From Hygrophila difformis (taxonomy: Eukaryota; Streptophyta; Magnoliopsida; Lamiales; Acanthaceae), in the NCBI GenBank assembly GCA_030278955.1, contig JAOANR010000004.1, positions 56,445,120 through 56,509,119 on the forward strand: 64,000 nucleotides of DNA, given 5' to 3'. The notes below the pieces were generated by a model. It was not told the DNA's origin. It did not search any database and was given only the letters and a program-made list of their open reading frames with translations. Positions 1 through 9,607 of this stretch are shown piece after piece (the stretch's first letter is position 1; every line of letters starts with the position of its first letter). A program made the position numbers and the translations under genes.

Positions 1-935
1 TAAGACCATATAGGGCTCCCTTCACTCTATAAACATAGTCTGGATGTTTGTGATCTTCAAATCCAGCTGGTTGAGCTACATAAATTTCCTCCTTGATTTT
101 CCCATTTAGAAAAGCAGTCTTGATGTCCATTTGGTATAACTTGAAATCTAGATAACAAGCAACAGATAACAAAATCCTTACAGCTTCCATTCTGGCCACT
201 GGTGCATAAGTTTCTCCATAGTCTAAACCTTCAATTTGTGTATAGCCTTGTGCTACCAATCTAGCTTTATTTCTGACTATGTTTCCATGCTCATCTTTCT
301 TGTTTCTGAAAATCCACTTGGTACCAATGATGTTGACGTTATCAGGCGGTGGTACTAACTCCCATACAGAGTTTCTTTCAAACTGTAGTAGCTCATCCTG
401 CATGGCAGCTATCCAATACTCATCTTTGAAAGCTTCAGATGCATTCTTTGGTTCCATCTTGGATATAAAGCAGTTCATTCCAGCGAGCTGCTTGAAATCA
501 ACCTTCTTGTTTCTAGTCTGCCTTGGTGCATCCAATTCTCCAATGATATCAGTGTTAGAATGATGCTTCAAAGTTCTTGATCCTTTTCTCTTATCTACAA
601 CAGCAGTGTCAGGCGGTTGTTGCTCTTCCTCAGTATCAACCAAAGATTCTGATTCAACTTCAGTTTCTACATCAGCTTCAGATGTTGGCTTATGTGTTTC
701 CTCAGATGGTGGATCAAATACAGGAAAATAATGCAGACCATCTTCATATTCAGATAATCCTTTAGCTAGAGAATCTTCAAATAGAACATTCATAGATTCT
801 ATAACTTTCTTACTATCAGTCAGATAAACTCTGTAAGCTCTGGAGTTGTTAGCATAACCCAAAAACAACCCTTTTTCTGATCTGGCATCAAACTTCTTAA
901 GCTGTTCCCTGTCTCTGTAAACATGACAAGGACAA
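1..935 (-). pseudogene. Copia pol segment: integrase C-terminus, linker and N-terminal half of reverse transcriptase
   Basis: One open frame runs across the whole segment on the minus strand and off the left edge. It begins with the conserved Copia integrase tail (EQLKKFDARSEKGLFLGY). An acidic linker follows, then the RT start (WIAAMQDELLQFERNSVWEL, GTKWIFRNKKDEHGNIVRNK, ARLVAQGYTQ) and RT block YQMDIKTAFLNG with the catalytic-palm Asp. The YVDD box would lie beyond the edge. No stop or frameshift is visible. It is classed as broken because element A separates it from the rest of the polyprotein. Its frame continues across the A insertion site once the 5-bp target duplication is collapsed. 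The role would be reverse transcription of the element RNA. Confidence 0.93.
931..935. repeat. Target-site duplication of copy A, left
   Basis: GACAA is repeated at 15441-15445 directly after the 3' LTR. Confidence 0.95.
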
Positions 936-1530
936 TGATAATGGCCAAAATTGACCATTATTTTCAATCTATTTCCGTGTCTAATACGGACATTTGATCG
1001 CATCCCGGTAGTATTTTAATAAGAAAGCAGTTGAATTTAACAGATTTATGCAAGTTTGTATAAATAATAAGCTGGTATTGAAAAATACAAAAATATTGTT
1101 ATTTTTTAGTAATTTTATATTAAAAAACCCAAAAACATGATAAAAATACTAAAAATCCTACACTTGATTAATTCTGGTTCGGTGTTGTCTATTCGGTGGA
1201 ACACGAGTTCATTAAATGGAGCACAAACCAAATAATCAAGTGAAATAAATATTATATTTATATTATTTTTATTTTTATTTTTATTTTTATATTTTGATGT
1301 ATATATTTTTATTTTTATGTTTAGTTATTTCTATTCCCATTTTCGGTTTTAATTAGAATTAATTGGTCCACTAATCCATTTTTAATTAAGTGCAATTTGT
1401 TAAATTACAGGTGGCCCAAGAGTCCAAGAGTTGCAGTCCAAGCCCAATTAATCCATATTAGCCCAATACCAACCCTCCATTAGCCCATTTCAGTCCAAGC
1501 CCAATCCAATATCACCTAAGCCCAACCACA

Positions 1531-1559
1531 CCCTAATCTTAACCCTAACCCTAAACCCC
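1531..1559 (+). repeat. Telobox-like CCCTAA repeats in U3 (copy A 5' LTR)
   Basis: Imperfect tandem units of CCCTAA end in AACCCTAAACCCC. The same block recurs at 10203-10231 and, reverse-complemented, in copy B at 22409-22437 and 30853-30881. Teloboxes (AAACCCTAA) are known plant promoter elements bound by telomere-repeat-binding factors; a promoter role here is inference. Confidence 0.7.
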
Positions 1560-1561
1560 AA

Positions 1562-1993
1562 CCGCAGCCGTCGCCGCCGTGCCGCCGCCGCCGCGGCCGG
1601 CCGGCGAGATCCGCTCACCATCCCCACCATCCAGTCATCTCCGCAGCTCTCTTCCGCCAGTCACCACCCCTCACAGCCCTCCTCGGCCAGCCTCCGGCCA
1701 CCCCTCAACCTCACAGCCAACCATCGCCGCCCCTCTCTTCCTCCGCCGTCCTCAGTCCAGCCACCATCAACACCCATTTCCAACCACCCACTTTTTCACC
1801 ATTTCCAACCCCCTCAACCTCCGATTCCGACAGCCCTCATCCACCATCGCCCCTTCACGCCACCACCGGAGCACCACAGCCCCATCCCCAAATCTGTCAT
1901 CACCCCTCAACCGAAACCCTCCGTCCTCCGTCGCCACGCACCCAGCGGCCGTCTCCGGCGAAATCCATCCTCAAGGCCCAAAACCGAAGATCA
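1562..1993 (+). other. GC-rich Pro/Ser/His-coding-like cassette in LTR (copy A)
   Basis: This abrupt GC-rich island, about 430 bp, starts with a CCGCCG-type run in otherwise AT-rich DNA. One frame is open for 146 codons with low-complexity Pro/Ser/His composition and no recognisable domain. It is repeated at 10234-10665. The matching position in copy B holds a different GC-rich sequence. It could be captured 5' exon or UTR DNA or a GC-rich promoter segment; I do not call a protein. Confidence 0.6.
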
Positions 1994-2302
1994 ATAGAAG
2001 AAGAGAAATGGAAAAATAGAAACTGAAAATAGAAAGAAAGAAGAAGGAACGAGAAGAATTTTAGAAAACTAGACGAAAGAAAAATAGAGGAAATGAAAAC
2101 TGGAAAGAAGAAATAAGAAGATAAAAGAAAGGATGAGGAAGAAGAAGAAAATGGGGGAAGAAGAAAAAGAAAAGAACGAGAAGAAGAAAAGAAGAAGATG
2201 AAGACAGAAAGAACGAGACAGAATGAGGAAGAAGAAGAAATTTGGGGAAAGAAAAGAAATCTGATGAGAGAGGGAAGAAAGAGAAAGAGAGAGAAGAGAA
2301 TT
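1994..2302 (+). repeat. Long purine-rich (GAA) tract in LTR (copy A)
   Basis: About 300 bp is almost entirely A and G on the plus strand, made of degenerate GAAGAA and GAAAGA units. It is repeated at 10666-10974. In copy B the equivalent is shorter and pyrimidine-rich on the plus strand (about 21902-22050). Confidence 0.8.
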
Positions 2303-2398
2303 AATCCCTTGTCGCGGAGTAACACATCGCGCCCAAAAAAATGCTCCGCGCCCAAGAATTATTCCGAGACTGTGAGAGGAGAATCAGGGCACAAAATT

Positions 2399-2425
2399 TT
2401 GTCGCGGAACATGGTTCCGCGACAA
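2399..2425. repeat. Isolated long palindrome upstream of the TATA box (copy A 5' LTR)
   Basis: Arm TTGTCGCGGAAC and its reverse complement face each other around an AT(G) centre. It is the same unit as the downstream array but lies about 320 bp upstream of the TATA box. It is present in all four LTRs (about 11086-11112, 21764-21790, 30208-30234). Confidence 0.85.
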
Positions 2426-2743
2426 AGTGGATCGCGCCCAGGACAGTGTACCGCGACAAAGCTTCCCCGACAGAGACAGCTCTATCGCGCCCAAGACAGT
2501 CCGCGACAAGCAGGCATCACGTGACTCTCATAAATTAATTTCCCACATGTCGAATCAACCAGGAAGTCCCAGGATCGCAGCTCCACCAATGCAATAATTC
2601 TTGTCTTTTCCCCTGGACCTCGAAGTCCCGGCCCCTCCTGGGCGCCATCTTGGAGCCAAAAAGTGTTTTGTCCCTATTCCGCGACAAAGCAGTTGTTTGG
2701 CGACCAGATGGGCCTAATGGGCCTAGGGCTAATTTTCTACCTC

Positions 2744-2751
2744 TATAAATA
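2744..2751 (+). promoter_or_regulatory. TATA box, copy A 5' LTR
   Basis: The sequence CTCTATAAATATAACC contains TATAAATA and is conserved in all four LTRs. Transcription probably starts about 30 bp on, near 2780. Confidence 0.7.
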
Positions 2752-3340
2752 TAACCTCCCACCCCCTTGAACAGTAACCTAGCTACACTTTAGTTTAGTT
2801 TACTGTTTTGGAGGCACCACTGTGCTCTCCAAAATTAGTGTAGGTAGATAGTTTTATTTATTTTATTTTATGCAATGTAGTAGATCTTAGCTTAGTTTGA
2901 TTTATGCTTTGTAATAAATAAGTGTAGCTAGTGTTCATTTTATTTTTCCAGTTTTATATTTTTGTACTTTTGGGTTTCAAACACTTAATTAATGGGTGTA
3001 TTTTGAACCATGTTTTGGTATTGTAGTTAGATTTTATTGCTTTCCTTATTTAATAAAATGCATCAACATTTGATATTTACCCTTGATAGATTTAATGTAG
3101 GCTTTATTTTATTTTATTTTATTTTTATTTTTAGTGTTAGCATAGTGTGTTCGTATTTTTGCTTTTGCACTAGTTTTAGTCTTTTTCTCTCTTACTTTAC
3201 TGTTCTTGTCTTTATAGTGTTAGGTACCTTTGTTACTTTTTATTTTCTCTTTCTTGTGCATTAGATCTAAAAGGGGTATATATTAAAGTGTTTGTGCATT
3301 TTTATTTAAAATTGCATCTCCTATATTGTATTGCATCACA

Positions 3341-4016
3341 TTGTAACCCCACGGGTTGCAATGTAATTTTCCCGTTGTGATCCCACGGATCACAACGCAC
3401 TCCCCCGCAATGCAATATTAGGCGTTATGCTGCCAAAATTTTTATAAAATATTTTAAAACCCTTTGTCGCCATACACTCTTGTCGCGGAACCACGTTCCG
3501 CGACAAAACCCATGTTTAGCGACAAAGGACCAAATTCTTGCATTTTGTCTGCATGGCTTTTGTCGCGGAATACCCTTGTCGCGGAACCACGTTCCGCGAC
3601 AAAATCTTATTCCGAGACAGAAAATTATGCCTTGCCATTATTTTGAAACCCCTTGGTCGCGATGCAACTCTTGTCGCGGAACCACGTTCCGCGACAAAAT
3701 CCTTGATTAGCGACCAAGGACCCAAATACTTGTATTTTTATTCCGGGAGGACTCTGGCGCGGAACCTTTGTCGCGGAACCACGTACCGCGACAAAATCCT
3801 TGTTCCGCGACCAGGAATTATGTCCTTACCAATTTTCAACCCTTTTGTCGCTATACCTCCTTGTCGCGAAACCATGTTCCGCGACAAAATTTTTGCTTAG
3901 CGACAAAACAAACCCTAAATTTTCAAAATCCCATTTCTCTTATTTCCCAAACCTTTGTCGCGAAACCTTTGTCGCGGAGCCACGCTCCGCGACACGAACT
4001 CTGCATCGCGACAAAG
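3341..4016. repeat. Array of long palindromes with CCACG-type cores (copy A 5' LTR)
   Basis: Eight hairpin-forming palindromes lie within 0.68 kb. At 3341-3361 the arm is TTGTAACC (one mismatch). At 3374-3396 the arm is GTTGTGATC. At 3480-3506, 3576-3602, 3671-3697, 3768-3794, 3861-3887 and 3969-3994 the arm is TTGTCGCGGAA or a variant. The centre is CCACG in most. The copy at 3969 has matched changes in both arms (GGAG/CTCC). Many half-sites (GCGACAAA, TTTGTCGC) lie between. The array recurs in the other three LTRs. Confidence 0.9.
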
Positions 4017-6753
4017 TGGCACTTTTGCCAAATTTTTATTCTCCATCTCACTCCATTAATTAATTGAACCTTTATATTAATATTTTGAGGTTGAGATCCA
4101 ATGATCTCAACCCATGATTAATTTGATATAAAGAACTTTGTTCAATTCCCCATTAAAAGATTCTTCTACAAATAATTAAACTCTAATGATCTAAGTATAT
4201 AATCCGGACTGTAATTAATTAATTAATTATGGAATGAGTGATTATTTAGACATAATGAGTAATTATGGATTAATTTCCATACCCTTGCATGAGAAACCAA
4301 TGTCTCTCATGCAAGATGACCCAAAAATATTTTTCTTTTATTTATTTTGTCTTTTCCCGTAATGTGTGAAACAGCTAATAAGGAATATATCAGATTAATG
4401 TTGGCGGGTATTCCCACACGGATAACTAGCTCGTGGTCTGTATATTAATTATTAAATGTTATTTTGCATGGTCTGGATAGTGGCCGGTGGAAGCCTTGGC
4501 GGTTCGTCCATCCGGGATTATAATAGCTGCTCAGCTGACTCCTATCCGGATACAGTTTCTTTTTCTTTATCTTAATTTCAAACCTGAATTTTGAGCTGTA
4601 ATAGTATCAAATGATGTCGATCAACAATGCTTGAATAGTATTACAGCAAGAAAACATGTAGGTTTTTCTCTCGTTTCACAGATAGTAGGGGTCTTAATGA
4701 TAGCGATCACTGTTGTTAAGATTATTCTGCTATCTAAAATCTTTCCATCTGGAATAATTGGGAACTGGATAGCAGATGTTTGCAGTCCAGATCACCCCAG
4801 TTGTTTCTGGCACTCTCTTTAGCCAAAATTCTTCTCATCTCCGGCTATTTCATCTTTGTGTTCCAACTTCTGTCTAAACCCACCTTATATTTTGGGTTAT
4901 TTAATTTTACAGTTCTCTATAACTTTATGCATGATATTATTATGTAGATATTGTGGTCAATATTATTTTGGGATCCTTCCCTTGGACATAGAAGTCTTGA
5001 TTTAAATCAGATGTCTCATAATAAATTTCCAACAAAAATTCCTTTATAAAATCTGGATCTGAGTAAGGGATAAATTCGACAGTTATGACTAATTCATATC
5101 CGACTGGGGGTTGATTTTGGGAAATTAGAAGCAGAGTCAACGATTAGGTCTCACCTAGACTGAAAGGATCTGTGTTTTAATTGAGAGTCTAGTACCTGAT
5201 AGGGAATGATTTTCAGACTTATTATTTTCCAAAATTGCTGTTTGTTGGAAATCTTGTATTAAATATTGCACTGGGTCAGATTCCACTTGGATTCCGATAA
5301 GGTGTGACAGATAATACTAGAGGAACAACATTCGGGCCTTGGTTATTTTCTAAGGTAGGGTTGAGTATTCTTTCAACTGTTATCTTCTTCTGCCAAAGCC
5401 TATTTTTGAGTCCTGAGTGAGTGCATCCGGAACGAACTAATTTATTAGTTCGTTTCATTAGTTTGTATCTCATAACCACCCGACGAGAAGTGAACACTGC
5501 GAGCGGTTCACCGAGAATAGGGAATTCTTGATCCACATCCGGTCATTCTGACTGGGGGCTTTCTTTTACTATCAGGGTCAAACTTTCAGAAACCTCCGAG
5601 TGATAGGGTTTTAAATGCTTTCTTTATCGCTTTCTTTTAACTGCTTTCGTTAGAGGTCACTCGGTTGTATTGAGAGTTGTGTAACTGCTACTAGGACAGA
5701 GAGTTAAGGGATAGTTCAGGGCTTGATTAGAATCTTTGGGTGTGACATGGGGGAATGATAGCAGTACTTGGCATCTCAATAAATGATTTGTCGGGTGTTG
5801 CTTGTCCACCACAGATGAATAATATGCCTCAGCATGGCCATGTGAGGGCAGTTGTGAGTCTGTGGTATCTTAGAATTTGTTGTCTTAAGAGCATGTAAAC
5901 TCTTACTGTAAGTACCTGTCTGTTAAAGGGAACATGGTATAGAGAGCATGAGAGTTAGCTAACTGAAGAGTTATCCCAAACAAAGATCTGTGTATTAAAA
6001 TGGAAGTTTAATTGTGTTTCATCTGAATCTTGTCCAATCTTTATTCTTTTCTTCCTGTCCATTCTGTCATAATTTAAATCTGCTTTCTTAGATAATTTTA
6101 ACCGCTTTCTTAGAATAATTTTATTGCTTTCATAGATTAGATTTAATTCGCTTTTTTAGAATAATTTTATCTGCTTATTTTAATTGCTTTCATAGTTTAA
6201 TTTAAATTCTGTCAAGTAGTTGTTAGTCAAAACACAAACTCGAATCGAGTAACCAAGTGGAAAATCTTAGTAAATGACGTGGGCCCTGCTTCCATCGCAC
6301 ATCCTCCAGTGAACGATCCGGTACTTACTATAAATTACTGCAATTTTTGACTCCGTGCGCTTTCGGGGGCACAGTTTCTTAACACGAGTAAATAAAAATG
6401 TGATTTTTCAGAAAATACTCATGTAGTGGGAATCTGCCGAAAGTTTCATGGCAGGGAATCTCATGACATGAAATCATGAGAAGTATCATGGCACATATGC
6501 CGGGGACCCTCAGTGTGACAGGCTGAAGGTCAATTTATCCCGGTTGTATCATGAGATTTGTCAGAAGTTTCATGGCAGAGAGGACCACATTACCATTTGA
6601 AATTAAAGCCCCTCACATGAGTAATAAAGAGTAACACTCTTAAAATATCCCTAAACCCTTTCCCACGAATCATAACGCTTTTCATTTAATAAATCTAACC
6701 TGATATATTTTATTGAAAAATACTCGTGTTAATGAAATTTGTCAAAAGTTTCA

Positions 6754-6771
6754 TGGCGCCGTTGCCGGGGA
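6754..6771 (+). other. Primer-binding site of copy A, tRNA-Asp type
   Basis: TGGCGCCGTTGCCGGGGA starts immediately after the LTR end. It is complementary to the 3' end of plant tRNA-Asp(GUC), the primer typical of Athila-type Gypsy elements. Confidence 0.93.
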
Positions 6772-6884
6772 GGATGCAGCGTCGTTTATTAAGAGAATTA
6801 CACTCCTGATTACTCCTAGTTAGTTCTGTGTAGTTAGTTTTGTGTATGTATATCAGAACAGATAAGTACCCTCAAATCAATTAA

Positions 6885-6924
6885 ACATTTAGAGTACTAA
6901 GACTCTAAATGTGAGGATGTTGAT
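6885..6924 (+). repeat. Hairpin plus PPT-like module 1 (copy A)
   Basis: A perfect 11-bp stem (ACATTTAGAGT, 6-nt loop) is followed directly by AAATGTGAGGATGTTGAT. An outer pair (CTCAAATCAA at 6871 and TTGATTTGAA at 6920) can extend the foldback. Confidence 0.85.
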
Positions 6925-7009
6925 TTGAAGGGAAAACCTAACCAATTGGGTATTTTTGCTTGCAGGAATCATGGAGCCACCAAAATGGTGTACGGAGTTA
7001 AATGTGGAA

Positions 7010-7130
7010 GTGTAGCATTGGGGCTACACTACTTTGATTTTTCGTTTAATTACACTTCGCCAATTGCAAAATCTAGGTTAATTAAACGAGAAATCAAAGA
7101 AATGGAGAAGTGTAGCAGTGGAGCTACACT
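7010..7130. repeat. Imperfect inverted repeat in internal region (copy A)
   Basis: The arms contain GTGTAGC(N)nGCTACAC and CTTTGATTTTTCGTTTAAT against its near complement ATTAAACGAGAAATCAAAG. This gives a foldback of about 120 bp. Copy B has the counterpart at about 25495-25615. Confidence 0.7.
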
Positions 7131-7589
7131 AATTGGCAATTGTAAATTGCACAACACGTGAGACTCACGTGTTTGTCATCTCCACCACATCCGGACCACG
7201 AAGCTCAACCGCTGCTCCATCGCTCATCCACCTCAACACCACCACTGCGCTGAGGAAGCCCTCATCACTGGTGAAACAACAAATGGGGCAGCAGATCTTC
7301 GGACTACCAATTGCTCACCACCATCGGACAAGCCACGGCCATCATCTCACTTTCCGTCGCCCCTGTCCCGACTGAGCATCTAAAGAGGTTCCCGGTTGGA
7401 TTAGTTCTGTAATTGACCGAAGATTATATCCGGAATTCAAAGAAATTTAAAATCCGGAATAATTTTCGCAAGCACGGAATTAATCCAACCTAAATTTCTG
7501 CAAGTCAAAATTATATATATATATATCTATATTTATATTTATATCTCTTGTGCATATTATTAAATAATTCGGGTATTAATCAATTAACT

Positions 7590-7630
7590 CACATTTAGAG
7601 TACTAAGACTCTAAATGTGAGGATGTTGAT
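7590..7630 (+). repeat. Hairpin plus PPT-like module 2 (copy A)
   Basis: A perfect 12-bp stem (CACATTTAGAGT) is followed by the same AAATGTGAGGATGTTGAT motif. Confidence 0.85.
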
Positions 7631-8109
7631 ATTTTTGAGAAAACCCGATAACTTCTTCTGTGTTTGTTTTGCAGGAATTTGTGGAACTACCAAAAAGAAA
7701 ATTAAAGCTCCAAAAACAGGTTCCCAGTTGGATTGATTCTGTGATTAGTTGAAGGTATTCCTGGAATTTAAAGCAATTTAAAATCCGGAATAACATTTAT
7801 AAGAACAGAATCAATCCAACATAATTTATGCAAGCAAATATGGTAGATTAAATTTTATAAATTCAAAAATGTGATTGAACAATTTTGATGAAAATCAGAA
7901 TTTTTCTTAAGTATTGGGCATCGAACAATCGCCTTGTTTGATGAATCAAGCGATCACACATAGCCAAAATCGTCGAACACTTAATGGTTTGACGAAAAAG
8001 GCTATCGGAATTATGTTCCTAGCTTTTATGTAAATATTTTCTCCCTCCCGCCCTCCTCTTTTATTTTATTTTGATTTTGATAATTTGTTTAAGTAGGAAT
8101 TGATTTACT

Positions 8110-8147
8110 CACATTTCGAGCAAGGCTCAAAATGTGAGGATGTTGAT
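8110..8147 (+). repeat. Hairpin plus PPT-like module 3 (copy A)
   Basis: The stem is CACATTTCGAGC against GCTCAAAATGTG with one mismatch, followed by AAATGTGAGGATGTTGAT. Confidence 0.8.
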
Positions 8148-9593
8148 TCTTCACTTAAAAAAAAAAAAGTGTGTTATTTTTCTTTTTGCTTATTTTTATT
8201 ATTTTATATTTAAACCCAGCATAAAGCATGTATAAATCTGTCAAGAATTCACATATTTGATTTTGGTTTATGATTAAATTTTCAAACTTTTAAATTGGGA
8301 TAATATAATTGAAGACATGCATGATATGAATTTTTGAGGTTTTGAGCTATAAAAATTTAATGATATAATCATCTTGTTGGGTAATGAGTCCTCATGTTGA
8401 GATTTTAATTGAATGGATTGTAAGAACTTTTCGAAGATTAAATTTAAGAATATTGTATGACATGAATGAACCATTCCATGTGAGATTTGAGCCATGAGTC
8501 ATTTTTACTCATTCTTTCCTTTGATGTGTGAAAATCATTTTGATTAAAGGAAACTAGAACTTGCGATTGGGACCGATTCAAGACCATGCCATATTCCAAA
8601 AATCGAGAATATGATCGAGGCACCTAGAAAACCAAAATTTTGGCCTTCTTTTGAATTCCAAACCCAAAAACATTTTCCCTTTAGGATTAACCAACTTGAA
8701 CCTTTAAGCCTAATTTTTCTTTGAAGCCCTCTATATTACTCCTAGCCTTCTAAAAAGACCAAAAAAATTTCAAACCCAAGTGTGCAAGAATAAATTTTAT
8801 CAAGGCATTAAATTTATGATCATCAAGTCATCAAATCGGTATTCAATAAACCGATTCAAAAAAAAAAAAAAAAGAGAGAAAAGAAAAAGAAAAAGAAAAG
8901 AAAAATAAAAATGTTGAGATCCATTCAACATAAATAAATTGCAAATGACAACGCAAATTAGACATAGTCTAATGTCATGAAAAAAAAAAAAAAAAAAGAG
9001 AGGAGAAAAATGTTGATGATCACAAATTTTTAAATAAAAATAATGCCATGTTATGATAATATTAATTCTTGTCACTTCTTAACCCAATAATTTCCCTTCC
9101 CCACCAAATGTTACAACCGTATGCCCCGTTACAACCCTTAAATAAGACCTCATGATCTCGATTTGAAGAAATGAGCCGGTGGCGAGTTGGTTCAATTGCA
9201 AGCTTATGGGATAATTTAATTAAATTTGATTATGAGTGCTCATGGATAAAACCCCTTTTTGAGAGTGAGTGAAACTTCCGTTTCCACTATACGTGAGGCT
9301 CTGCTTCTAATTATGTTCATGTCATACTTTAATTCTATAATTAAATCAATGAATTTTTCTAAAACATGATATTCATGAAGAATTATCAATAATGACTGAT
9401 TTGTAGGCCTGATTAAGTGAGAAGTATCATTTTATTAAACACTGCAATCAAGAGAATTTAATACTTGTAGTTTTCGGTTGTCTTATCCCAATCCAAAAAG
9501 AATGATGTTTTTGAAGCCACGAAAATAGATTGAATATGTAGAGTCCGTGTTCTTAGGAACATTGACTCTGACTGCTCGGGGACGATCAGTATT

Positions 9594-9607
9594 AAATGTG
9601 AGGATGT
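9594..9607 (+). other. Polypurine-tract position of copy A
   Basis: AAATGTGAGGATGT abuts the 3' LTR, where plus-strand priming must occur. It is only partly purine, and its sequence is the same as the motif in the three internal modules. Confidence 0.65.

Larger units (their letters stand above)
936..6753 (+). repeat. 5' LTR of copy A
   Basis: This 5.8-kb LTR has TG...CA ends. Order along it: AT-rich start; telobox repeats; GC-rich cassette; purine-rich tract; U3 palindrome; TATA box (2744-2751); palindrome array (3341-4016); a long T/AT-rich U5 ending at the PBS. With transcription starting about 30 bp after the TATA box, U3 is about 1.85 kb and R+U5 nearly 4 kb, exceptionally long. Short open frames inside (for example the Arg/Pro-rich ones around 3460-4070) arise from the palindromes and are repeated in the other copies; I do not consider them genes. 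Confidence 0.95.
6754..9607 (+). other. Non-coding internal region of copy A
   Basis: The 2.85 kb has no retroviral-type protein frame; the longest open frames are about 80-90 codons and unrecognised. It is built of diverged tandem modules. Two blocks (from about 6885 and 7590) share, in order, a hairpin, the motif AATGTGAGGATGTTGAT, a TGCAGGAAT stretch, a GGTTCCCNGTTGGATT stretch and an AAAATCCGGAATAA stretch. A third hairpin block is at 8110. A-rich runs lie near 8155-8170, 8858-8910 and 8980-9010. The region is conserved in order in copy B. Confidence 0.85.

Noticed and set aside
1579..2019. 146-codon Pro/Ser/His-rich open frame in the LTR (also at 10251)
   Set aside because: Low complexity, no domain, inside a GC-rich LTR segment, absent from the equivalent place in copy B.
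3480..3994. CRISPR-like repeat array
   Set aside because: Plant nuclear retrotransposon context; spacing is irregular, arms vary, and there are no cas genes.
3460..4070. Overlapping open frames with repeated SRNHVPRQ/FRDK motifs (also in the other LTRs)
   Set aside because: They are translations of the palindrome array; both strands show them, as expected for palindromes.
5276..5536. 86-codon minus-strand frame found in all four LTRs
   Set aside because: It recurs only because the LTR recurs; no recognised domain or start context.
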